A program made the translations under genes and the position numbers. DNA of 64,000 nt from NCBI GenBank assembly GCA_001801685.1, contig MGYJ01000078.1, positions 1-64,000 of the forward strand. The letters run 5' to 3'. Numbering within the stretch: the stretch's first letter is position 1; every line of letters begins with the position of its first letter. Source of the stretch: Gammaproteobacteria bacterium RIFCSPHIGHO2_12_FULL_63_22 (GTDB taxonomy: Bacteria > Pseudomonadota > Gammaproteobacteria > Xanthomonadales > Xanthomonadaceae). A model generated the notes under the pieces. That model was not told the origin of the DNA and made no database searches. It was given only the letters and a program-made list of their open reading frames with translations. Shown here in pieces: positions 50,687-58,393 of the stretch.

Positions 50687-50698
50687 ATAGAAAACTAG

Positions 50699-50791
50699 TG
50701 GCGGAGAGAGAGGGATTCGAACCCTCGGTACGGTTTTAAATCGTACACACACTTTCCAGGCGTGCTCCTTAAACCACTCGGACACCTCTCC
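50699..50791 (-). tRNA. tRNA-Ser (GGA anticodon)
   Basis: A 93-base class II tRNA on the minus strand: acceptor GGAGAGG/TCTCTCC with one G-T pair, discriminator G, CCA and a long variable arm. Anticodon loop CTGGAAA gives GGA, which reads TCC and TCT. It lies 13 bases upstream of the SRP RNA gene and could share its transcript. Confidence 0.97.
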
Positions 50792-51017
50792 GCATTTTGT
50801 AGCTGACCTGCAACGATTACCTTTGGACAGGGTAAGCGCCTGAAACAAGAGCGAAATTGTAACCGAGCCCGGCAAACGGGACAAGTTTGAGGCCCGTGCC
50901 GGCAGCGAGCGCCGCGCAGGGATGCGCAAGTGTCGCGGGAGTCAGGATGCCGGGAGCGACCGCTTGGCCCCAGCCGAGGCGTAGGGGACAATGGAGGCGT
51001 TCGAAACGAGAGACCCC

Positions 51018-52646
51018 ATGTCCTATCTTGTCCTGGCCCGAAAATGGCGACCGAAGCGCTTCGATCAACTGGTCGGGCAGGAGCACGTCGTGCGGGCGCT
51101 GACCAATGCGCTCGAAACCGGCCGGGTCCATCATGCTTTCCTGTTCACCGGCACGCGCGGGGTCGGAAAGACCACCATCGCCCGCATCTTCGCCAAGAGC
51201 CTCAATTGTGAACGGGGCACGGGCGCTGAACCCTGCGGCGAGTGCGCATCCTGCCTGGACATCGATGCCGGCCGCTTCGTGGACTTGCTGGAAATCGACG
51301 CCGCCAGCAATACCGGTGTGGATGATGTGCGCGCACTGATAGAAAACGCGCAATACATGCCCGCGCGCGGCCGCACCAAGGTTTACCTGGTGGACGAAGT
51401 GCACATGCTGTCCAAGAGTGCCTTCAATGCCTTGTTGAAGACGCTGGAAGAACCGCCCGGCCATGTGAAGTTCCTGCTCGCAACCACCGATCCGCAGAAG
51501 CTGCCCGTCACCGTCCTGTCGCGTTGCCTGCAATTCAACTTGCGTCGCCTCGAGCCGGAACAGATCCAGGGACAGATGTCGCGCATCCTGCAGGCCGAGC
51601 AGATCGAAGCCGATCCGCAGGCGCTTGCGCTGTTGGCGCGCGCCGCCGACGGCAGTCTGCGCGATGGCTTGTCGCTGCTCGACCAGGCCATTGCCTACAC
51701 CGGCGGCAAACTGGAGGAGGCCGGCGTCAACGCGATGCTCGGCACCGTCGAGCGTGCCCAGGTTGGCGAACTGCTGGAGTCGCTCGCCGCGGGTGATGGC
51801 GGACGACTGATGGCTGCGGTCGTGGAGATGGCGCAATACTCGCCGGATTTCGGCCACGTGCTCGAAGACCTCGCGACTGAACTCCATCGCATCCAGTTGC
51901 AACAGTTGGTGCCGGGATTCCAGCCCGAACCGTCCCGGATCGATACCATCGGCCTGGCCGCGAAGCTGGCGCCCGAGCTGGTGCAGCTGTGGTACCAGAT
52001 GGCCGTGAACGGTCGTCGCGACCTGGGCTATGCGCCCAGCGCGCGCGCCGGTTTTGAAATGGCGCTGCTGCGCATGCTCGCTTTCCGTCCGTCGGACGGC
52101 CCGCGTGCTGAAGCTGCAAGGATTCCCGCGGCAGCGAGCAGTGCGACGGTCGCGACCCGCGACGTCGCGACTGCGCCGACGACTGCCGCGCCCGCCCCTG
52201 CGGCAATGCCAGCTTCGACGCCAACGCCCGTCGTCAACGCCGGATCGAGTAGCCTTGACCATGCCGACGATTGGCTCGCACTGGTGGCCGGCTCCGGCTT
52301 GAAGGGACCCGCGCTGCAGTTCGCTTCGCACTGCGCGTTCATCAGTTGCGACGAGCACGTGCTGCGCGTGCACTTGCCCGAAGAAGATGCGCACCTGCGA
52401 TCGGAAAGCGGCATGCGCCAGTTGACGCAAGCCGTCGTCGCCGCGCTTGGCAGGCCCGTGCAGGTTCGCTTCGAATCACAAGCGGACAGCGCCGGTGACA
52501 CGCTGCACCAGCGCAACCAGCGCCAGCGCAGCGAGCGCCAGGTGGCCGCCGAAGCCAGTTTCCGCGCCGATCCCGTGGTCAGCCAGTTGCTCGGCCAGGG
52601 CGGCAATATCGTTCCCGATTCCATCCGACCCTTGAGTGAGAACTGA
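51018..52646 (+). CDS. dnaX: DNA polymerase III subunit tau
   Basis: Clamp-loader ATPase that also couples polymerase and helicase. Walker A GTRGVGKT, zinc cysteines C64, C73, C76 and C79, DEVH and the SRC arginine-finger motif are in the N-terminal half. A long Ala/Thr/Pro linker leads to a C-terminal tau region ending LSEN. 542 residues from ATG 51018 (MSYLVLARKW). No A-rich slippery heptamer for a gamma product is seen. ybaB starts 3 bases after the stop. Confidence 0.97.
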   Translation: MSYLVLARKWRPKRFDQLVGQEHVVRALTNALETGRVHHAFLFTGTRGVGKTTIARIFAKSLNCERGTGAEPCGECASCLDIDAGRFVDLLEIDAASNTGVDDVRALIENAQYMPARGRTKVYLVDEVHMLSKSAFNALLKTLEEPPGHVKFLLATTDPQKLPVTVLSRCLQFNLRRLEPEQIQGQMSRILQAEQIEADPQALALLARAADGSLRDGLSLLDQAIAYTGGKLEEAGVNAMLGTVERAQVGELLESLAAGDGGRLMAAVVEMAQYSPDFGHVLEDLATELHRIQLQQLVPGFQPEPSRIDTIGLAAKLAPELVQLWYQMAVNGRRDLGYAPSARAGFEMALLRMLAFRPSDGPRAEAARIPAAASSATVATRDVATAPTTAAPAPAAMPASTPTPVVNAGSSSLDHADDWLALVAGSGLKGPALQFASHCAFISCDEHVLRVHLPEEDAHLRSESGMRQLTQAVVAALGRPVQVRFESQADSAGDTLHQRNQRQRSERQVAAEASFRADPVVSQLLGQGGNIVPDSIRPLSEN

Positions 52647-52649
52647 AAA

Positions 52650-52970
52650 ATGCGAGGCAATATCGCGCAGATGATGCAACAGGCGCAGCGTATGCAGGAC
52701 AACCTGAAGCGCGTGCAGGACGAACTCGCCGTGCTCGAAGTCACCGGGCAATCAGGTGGCGGCATGGTCAGCATCACCATCACCGGCAAAATGGAAACGC
52801 GTCGCGTGCATATCGATCCGTCGGTGCTGGGCGATGCCGAGATGCTGGAAGACCTGGTAACGGCCGCCTTCAACGACGCCGTCACCAAGGCCAATGAAGA
52901 AAGCGCCAAGCGCATGTCCGCGGCCACGGCGGGCATGTCGCTGCCGGCCGGGATGAAGCTGCCGTTTTGA
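52650..52970 (+). CDS. ybaB: YbaB/EbfC nucleoid-associated protein
   Basis: A 106-residue DNA-binding dimer of the YbaB family, with a helical N-terminus ([20 protein letters not shown]) and the [21 protein letters not shown] strand region given in parts. The C-terminus is rich in M, A and G ([17 protein letters not shown]). It is encoded between dnaX and recR, the standard gammaproteobacterial order. Confidence 0.95.
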   Translation: MRGNIAQMMQQAQRMQDNLKRVQDELAVLEVTGQSGGGMVSITITGKMETRRVHIDPSVLGDAEMLEDLVTAAFNDAVTKANEESAKRMSAATAGMSLPAGMKLPF

Positions 52971-53572
52971 GCGCCGCGTCGCCGCTGCTGGAGCAACTGA
53001 TCGAAGCCTTGCGTTGCCTGCCGGGCGTTGGCCAGAAGAGCGCGCAGCGCATGGCCTATCACTTGCTGGAACGCAATCGCGAGGGTGGCGCGCGCCTGTC
53101 GCAGGTGCTTGCCGAGGCCGTGGAAAAGATCGGCCATTGCCGGCAGTGCCGCGATTTCAGCGAGCAAGCCTTGTGCGCTACCTGTGCGAGCCCATCACGC
53201 GAACCATCCCAGTTGTGCGCCGTCGAATCACCCGCCGACCGACTGGTGATCGAGCAGGCAACCGGCTATCGCGGCCTTTACTTCATCCTGCAGGGCAGGC
53301 TGTCGCCACTGGACGGCATCGGCCCGAAGGAACTCGGCCTGGACCTGCTGGCGACGCGGCTGGCGCAGGGCGGCGTCCGTGAATTGATCATCGCCACCAA
53401 TCCGACGGTCGAAGGCGAGGCCACGGCGCATTACCTGGCGCAACTTGCGCGCCAGTTCGACGTGACGCCGAGCCGACTCGCGCATGGCGTGCCACTGGGC
53501 GGCGAACTGGAATATGTCGATCGGGGCACGCTGGCGCATGCGTTTGGTTCGCGACACGAAGCCAGTAGCTGA
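52967..53572 (+). CDS. recR: Recombination protein RecR
   Basis: RecFOR component that helps load RecA at gaps. The 201 residues contain an N-terminal helix-hairpin-helix ([19 protein letters not shown]), zinc cysteines C58, C61, C70 and C73, and a Toprim domain ([12 protein letters not shown], then [11 protein letters not shown]). By family alignment the start is the TTG at 52967, overlapping the ybaB stop as TTGA; there is no ATG at an equivalent place, so translation is likely coupled to ybaB. Confidence 0.95.
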   Translation: MSAASPLLEQLIEALRCLPGVGQKSAQRMAYHLLERNREGGARLSQVLAEAVEKIGHCRQCRDFSEQALCATCASPSREPSQLCAVESPADRLVIEQATGYRGLYFILQGRLSPLDGIGPKELGLDLLATRLAQGGVRELIIATNPTVEGEATAHYLAQLARQFDVTPSRLAHGVPLGGELEYVDRGTLAHAFGSRHEASS

Positions 53573-53609
53573 CACGAGTCGTGGCTGTGGGTTGTCCGAG
53601 GAGGCGAAC

Positions 53610-53954
53610 GTGCAAGACACTATTTTCAGCAAGATCATCCGCCGGGAAATTCCCGCCGACATCGTCTTCGAAGACGACCAGGTACTGGCCTTCCGCGACA
53701 TTTCGCCGCAGGCGCCGGTGCACGTGCTGTTCGTGCCCAAGGAACCGTATCGAAGCTTGAACGAGGTTCCGGCGAGCGAAGCCGAACTGGTCGGGTCGCT
53801 GATGCTGGCCGCCTCGCAGTACGCGCGGCTCGAAGGCTTCGCCGAGGACGGCTATCGCCTGGTGATGAACGTCAATCGCGACGGTGGGCAGACGGTCTTC
53901 CACATGCACCTGCACTTGTTGGCAGGGCGCGCGATGCACGGCGGATTCGGCTAG
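53610..53954 (+). CDS. HIT-family nucleotide hydrolase, HinT-like
   Basis: A 114-residue purine-nucleoside phosphoramidate hydrolase of the histidine-triad family. The triad is HMHLHLLAG near the C-terminus; the N-terminus DTIFSKIIRREIPADIV is typical. GTG 53610 is the start: AGGAGG lies 5 bases upstream. It ends in GF-G within a perfect hairpin that encloses its stop codon. Confidence 0.92.
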   Translation: MQDTIFSKIIRREIPADIVFEDDQVLAFRDISPQAPVHVLFVPKEPYRSLNEVPASEAELVGSLMLAASQYARLEGFAEDGYRLVMNVNRDGGQTVFHMHLHLLAGRAMHGGFG

Positions 53955-53967
53955 GCGCCGAATCCGC
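53941..53967. terminator. Hairpin enclosing the HIT gene stop codon
   Basis: GCGGATTCGGC pairs perfectly with GCCGAATCCGC, with the TAG stop in the 5-base loop. There is no T-run, but the 11-bp stem lies between two convergent genes, so a role in ending transcription or protecting the 3' end is plausible. Confidence 0.5.
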
Positions 53968-53985
53968 GCGCTTCAATCCAGGCGC

Positions 53986-54471
53986 TTACCAGCGGCGGCC
54001 ATACCAGCCGCCGAAGAAGAACGGGCGCTCGTGGATGATCCGCACGTCGTCGCGCTCGGGCCAGAGGTAGATCACGTCGGCCGCGACTCGCGGGTACTGG
54101 TAATCGTATTCGCCGACCTTGCGCGTTTCGAAGCCTTCGATGCGGCCCGAGATGGTGACTTCGCGACCGGGCTTGAAGACTTCCGGCTCATAGAATCCGT
54201 TGCGGCAGGCGATGAAACGGCCGAGGCTGCGATCGACTTGTTGTGGTTGGGTGCTGCCGGCAAGCGGCGTAGCCACGATTTCGAAACAGCTGCTCTGGCT
54301 GCGCGGTTCGACGCTGACGATATGCCCGCCCCAGCGAACCAGTTCGCCGGCGGCCTGCTTGGCGACCGCGGCTTCGGGGGTGATGGTTGAAAACTCGCCC
54401 TGCAATGGCTTGGGCGCGGTGACGCAACCTGCCAGGGTCAAGGCAACGGCGAGAACGGCGGGGACTTTCAT
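53986..54471 (-). CDS. Slp-family outer-membrane lipoprotein
   Basis: A 161-residue lipoprotein with lipobox LAGC (MKVPAVLAVALTLAGC). The family stretch LVRWGGHIVSVEPR is present, as are GRFIACRNGFYEP and GREVTISGRIEG. E. coli Slp is induced on starvation and acid; the role here is not proven. The C-terminus is aromatic and basic (FFFGGWYGRRW). It precedes nothing co-directional closely; TgpA ends 13 bases upstream on the same strand, so it may be the last gene of the moxR-DUF58-tgpA operon. Confidence 0.9.
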   Translation of the reverse strand: MKVPAVLAVALTLAGCVTAPKPLQGEFSTITPEAAVAKQAAGELVRWGGHIVSVEPRSQSSCFEIVATPLAGSTQPQQVDRSLGRFIACRNGFYEPEVFKPGREVTISGRIEGFETRKVGEYDYQYPRVAADVIYLWPERDDVRIIHERPFFFGGWYGRRW

Positions 54472-54484
54472 TGGTTGACTCCAG

Positions 54485-56428
54485 TCATGGTCGGTTGCGT
54501 CGGGTAATCCGGAACCCCCGCAGACCGCGGATGAGCGCCTTTTGTTCCTCGTCCGTGAGCTCGCGACCAGCGTAACGCCAGTCCGTGTAACGCTGGCTGA
54601 CCGAAATCAGGGCCGGGCCATCCGAGGCGAGCTCGGCCGCGACGCGCCGCGTGAAGCTCAACGGCGGTTCGCTGGGCTCCTTGGTCCAGCCAGCGCGACG
54701 CAAGCTCTTCACCAGCGCGCGCCATGCCTGCACGAGCGGCGGACTGCGGTCGCGATGCTGGTGCAACAGGAACCACAGGGTCAGGCCCAGTGCCAAGGCT
54801 GAACCGATGCCAAAGGCGGTGACCAGTTGCCAGGCCTGCGCCTCGTCGATGCCGATCGGGCGCAACAGATTTTGCTGCCGCGCCGCATTGAAGCCCAGCA
54901 CCAACTGGTTCCATTGCCTGCGCAGGAAATCGGTACCGTCGAACATCGGCTCGAGCATGCCGGCCGCGGCGCCAGCCAATCCTGCCTCTTGCCGCGCCTG
55001 CAGGTCGTCGAGCGTGTCGAGGATGTTTTCCGGGGCGATCGCGGCGGTCGGGTCCACTCGCACCCAGCCGCGCCCTTCGAGCCAGATTTCATTCCACGCG
55101 TGCGCGTCCTTGCCCTTGAGCAACCAGTATTTTCCGATTTTGTTGTAGTGGCCGCCCACGTAGCCGGTAACCACGCGCGTCGGCACGCCGGCTGCCCGCA
55201 TGAAGACCGCATAGGCCGAGCTGAAGTGCTGGCAGAAGCCAAGCTTGGTCTCGAACAGGAAATCGTCGGTCGCGTTGAAGCCCACCGGCGGCGCCGAAAT
55301 CGTGTACTTGAAGTCGCTCTCGAGCATGGCCATGAAGCGCCGCGTCAGCACCAGCGGGTCGGGATCCTCCGATTGCCACTGCCTGGCCATCGCGATGGTG
55401 CGTGGGTCGTGCCCGGGAGGCAGCGACAACGCCACCCGGCGTTGCCAGCCTGGCAGCGGATCGGTGAATCGCGCCTGCGGCGCCGACTCGCCGACATAGC
55501 GCACCAGGTTATTCACCGGTTCGGCGCTGACCGCCGTCAGTTCGCCATTGAGTTGCGATTGCGGCGGCGTGGTCAGGGGCAGGTCGAGTACCACCAGGTC
55601 GCGACGTTCGGTCGGCTCGAACATCACTTCATAACGAATCGTCGCGCCCGTCGACTGCAGTGCGGGGCCCGGCATGCTGATCGCGCCGATGTCGCGCGTC
55701 CAGGCTTCGCCATCGAAATGGACCAGCACCGGGCCGCGCCAGTACATCTGCGTGCGCGGCGGCGTGTTGCCGATGAAACGCGCGCGGAAGGCGGCCGAGT
55801 CGTCCACCAGTGCATCGAGCCATTCGTTCGGCGTCATGCGATCGCCAAGGCCGGCACGGCTGAAGGAATTCTCCGGCAAGCCCCAGAGCGGCGTGGCCAG
55901 CCTGGGGAACAACCAGAAGCCCGCCAGCGCCATCGGCACCGCCATCGCCAACGATGCCGCCGCCTGGCGAACGGACGGCACCAGCGACGCGTGCTTGCCC
56001 GGCACCAGCCTCGACCAGGCGATGAGGGACAGCGCGACCGCGGGCAGCGCCAGGCTGAGGCTCAGTGGCCCTTGGTCCTGAAGGAAGGCGGCGAATGGTG
56101 CGAACAAGGAAAAGCCGAGCAGGCTGTGTGCATCGCGCAGGCTGTGCGTCTCGAACGGCTTGAGCATCAGCATCGCCAGCAGGCCGGCGCACGAGGTGTC
56201 GCGACCGATACGGAACCCGTAGGCGCCCAGCACCAGTCCGCCGATGGTCAGCGTCAGCAACAGGCGCATCCAGGCCGGCCAGGGTCGTTCCGAATAGGCC
56301 GCAAGCAAACCGGTGGCGACCAGCACCGCAGCCAGCCAGCCCGGCACCAGCATCAGCAGGGGCAAGGCGCACGCCGCGGCAGCCAGCAGGCACCAGCGAC
56401 GCGTGGCGCGGTCGATCGGCTCAACCAT
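54485..56428 (-). CDS. tgpA: Transglutaminase-domain membrane protein TgpA (DUF3488/DUF4129 type)
   Basis: A 647-residue inner-membrane protein with about six N-terminal hydrophobic helices, a periplasmic transglutaminase-like domain and one more C-terminal helix followed by a cytoplasmic tail. The Cys-His-Asp site is in LGFCQHFSSAYAVF, KDAHAWNEIW and WVRVDPTAAI. Pseudomonas TgpA is essential and forms a unit with DUF58 and MoxR, as here. Its ATG at 56428 overlaps the DUF58 stop by 8 bases. Substrate unknown. Confidence 0.93.
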   Translation of the reverse strand: MVEPIDRATRRWCLLAAAACALPLLMLVPGWLAAVLVATGLLAAYSERPWPAWMRLLLTLTIGGLVLGAYGFRIGRDTSCAGLLAMLMLKPFETHSLRDAHSLLGFSLFAPFAAFLQDQGPLSLSLALPAVALSLIAWSRLVPGKHASLVPSVRQAAASLAMAVPMALAGFWLFPRLATPLWGLPENSFSRAGLGDRMTPNEWLDALVDDSAAFRARFIGNTPPRTQMYWRGPVLVHFDGEAWTRDIGAISMPGPALQSTGATIRYEVMFEPTERRDLVVLDLPLTTPPQSQLNGELTAVSAEPVNNLVRYVGESAPQARFTDPLPGWQRRVALSLPPGHDPRTIAMARQWQSEDPDPLVLTRRFMAMLESDFKYTISAPPVGFNATDDFLFETKLGFCQHFSSAYAVFMRAAGVPTRVVTGYVGGHYNKIGKYWLLKGKDAHAWNEIWLEGRGWVRVDPTAAIAPENILDTLDDLQARQEAGLAGAAAGMLEPMFDGTDFLRRQWNQLVLGFNAARQQNLLRPIGIDEAQAWQLVTAFGIGSALALGLTLWFLLHQHRDRSPPLVQAWRALVKSLRRAGWTKEPSEPPLSFTRRVAAELASDGPALISVSQRYTDWRYAGRELTDEEQKALIRGLRGFRITRRNRP

Positions 56429-57389
56429 GGGGCAACAACGCCAAGGTGCGCAGGCACAGGTGCCGATGCTCGGCGCCCCGGCCGGCAGGAATGCGCTGCG
56501 AGGGCAGCACCAGCGCATAGTTGCTGCCACTGCGTTCGGCTTCCACGACCCATCGCGCCAACCGGCTGATGCGATCTTCGTAAGGCAGCGGGTGCGCCGC
56601 ATTCCAGTCAATCGTGATGTCGCGCGCCACCGCCGATTCGTACTCGCGAACGAGCAGGCGATCCGCGCGCGCCGACGCCTTCCAGGCGATTTGCCGCGGC
56701 ATGTCGCCGGACCGGTATTCGCGGAGATGGTGCGGTTGCTCGCCATGCGCGCGGGTGCGCGGCGAGTCGCCGTCACCCAGGGCTTCAGGCAGGGGCGGCG
56801 CATTCAATTCCAGCGCCGGATACACCAGCAATCGCGAGTCGGGACGCAACCAGCTCCAGGCCCGCGCCAGCCCGAGCGGCCTGAGCGTACTCAAACGAAG
56901 CCGGCTCATCTCCAGCCAGCCGCGCGTCTGCGTCGGCAGGTCCAGGACGACTTCCGCTTCTTCGTTGGCATCGAGTTCAAAGTCGGAACGTGATTCGCCG
57001 CAGATCAGTTGCAGCCCGGGGCGCGAACGCGCGCCGTCGGCATCGAAACGAAGCTTCACTGGCAACACTTGGCCGGCGAATACCGGATCGGCATGGATGG
57101 CCTTGAGCCGGATGCCGGACATGATGAGGTGCGCGTGCACCAGGCTGTTGTGGCCGACGCCGGCGAACAGGAATACCAGCAGCAGGGCCGGGTTGTTGTT
57201 GTAGTTGAGTCCGCCGACCAGCATCGTCACCAGCATCGCGCCGAGGAACAGGCCGAAGCCGGTGGGCAAGACGTAGATCCGGTTGCGCGTGATGCGCACG
57301 GGCAAGGATTCAGGTTTTTTCGGGCGCACCAGCGCCAGCGCCGCCATGCGGTCGCCGAAGCGTTCGACGGCGTCGCGGGTTGCCGCCAT
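56421..57389 (-). CDS. DUF58 domain protein
   Basis: A 322-residue protein with two hydrophobic segments near the N-terminus (YVLPTGFGLFLGAMLVTMLV and a following helix) and a C-terminal vWA-like DUF58 domain with the signature LREYRSGDMPRQIAWKASAR. DUF58 proteins accompany MoxR ATPases and are thought to be their partners. It lies between moxR and tgpA; it starts 4 bases after the moxR stop. Confidence 0.93.
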   Translation of the reverse strand: MAATRDAVERFGDRMAALALVRPKKPESLPVRITRNRIYVLPTGFGLFLGAMLVTMLVGGLNYNNNPALLLVFLFAGVGHNSLVHAHLIMSGIRLKAIHADPVFAGQVLPVKLRFDADGARSRPGLQLICGESRSDFELDANEEAEVVLDLPTQTRGWLEMSRLRLSTLRPLGLARAWSWLRPDSRLLVYPALELNAPPLPEALGDGDSPRTRAHGEQPHHLREYRSGDMPRQIAWKASARADRLLVREYESAVARDITIDWNAAHPLPYEDRISRLARWVVEAERSGSNYALVLPSQRIPAGRGAEHRHLCLRTLALLPHG

Positions 57390-57392
57390 CGA

Positions 57393-58346
57393 TCAGTCGA
57401 CAGCGACGGATTTCAGGATCGATGCCGCCAGCGCGTCGCGCGAGCTTGCTTCGGCTTCCGGTACCAGCCTGTGTGCCGCGACTTCGACAAACAGCGCTTG
57501 CACGTCCTCGGGCAACGCATGCGCGCGGCCGGCGATCAGCGCGTGTGCACGCGCGCCTTGCAGCAGCGCCAGTCCCGCGCGTGGCGAAAGGCCGACGCGA
57601 ACGCCCTTGTGCCGCCGGCTTTCGGCGAGCAGCCCTTGCACATACGCAATCAGCGCATCGCTGGTGTGCACGCTGGCCACGCTGGCGCGCAAGGCCATCA
57701 GGTCTTCACCGGTAAGTTGCGGCATCACCTTCGCGATCATTTCGCGTCGGTCGGCGCCGGCAAGCATTTCGCGTTCGGCATCGGCGCCGGGGTAGCCCAA
57801 TTGCAGGCGCAGCAGGAAGCGGTCGAGTTGTGAATCGGGCAGCGGGAACGTGCCGGCGAGGTCGGCCGGATTCTGGGTCGCCATCACGAAGAAGGGTTGC
57901 GGCAGCGCGTGGCAGACGCCGTCCACGGTGACCTGCTGTTCGGCCATTGCTTCGAGCAGGGCGCTTTGCGTGCGCGGTGGCGCGCGATTGATTTCATCGG
58001 CCAGCAGCAACTGGGCGAACACCGGGCCGGGATGGAACCGGAACTCGCGCGCGGTTGGGTCGAAGATGGACACGCCGATGATGTCCGAGGGAAGCAGGTC
58101 GGAGGTGAACTGCATGCGCTGGAAATCGAGCGCCAGCGTTGCGGCCATCGCCCTTGCCAGCGTGGTCTTGCCCAGGCCCGGCAGGTCTTCGATCAGCAGG
58201 TGGCCGCCGGCGAGCAGGGTGGTGAAGGCGAGTCGCACTTCGCGCGGCTTTCCCAGTACCAGCGTGTTGATCTGGTCCACGGCGGCGACCAGCGACTGGC
58301 GCAACGGGTCGGGTAGGATAGCGGCGTTGATGGCCTGCACGTGCAT
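57393..58346 (-). CDS. MoxR-family AAA+ ATPase
   Basis: A 317-residue ATPase with Walker A DLPGLGKTTLA, Walker B LLLADEINRAPP and sensor 1 ATQNP. MoxR proteins act as chaperones in maturation of protein complexes, often with DUF58 or vWA partners encoded next to them. It leads the moxR-DUF58-tgpA operon and is divergent from the GT39 gene, with 47 bases between starts. Confidence 0.95.
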   Translation of the reverse strand: MHVQAINAAILPDPLRQSLVAAVDQINTLVLGKPREVRLAFTTLLAGGHLLIEDLPGLGKTTLARAMAATLALDFQRMQFTSDLLPSDIIGVSIFDPTAREFRFHPGPVFAQLLLADEINRAPPRTQSALLEAMAEQQVTVDGVCHALPQPFFVMATQNPADLAGTFPLPDSQLDRFLLRLQLGYPGADAEREMLAGADRREMIAKVMPQLTGEDLMALRASVASVHTSDALIAYVQGLLAESRRHKGVRVGLSPRAGLALLQGARAHALIAGRAHALPEDVQALFVEVAAHRLVPEAEASSRDALAASILKSVAVD

Positions 58347-58393
58347 GGGGTTCCCGGGTGCCGAACAATGTGAGTGACAGGCACGATGCTGGC

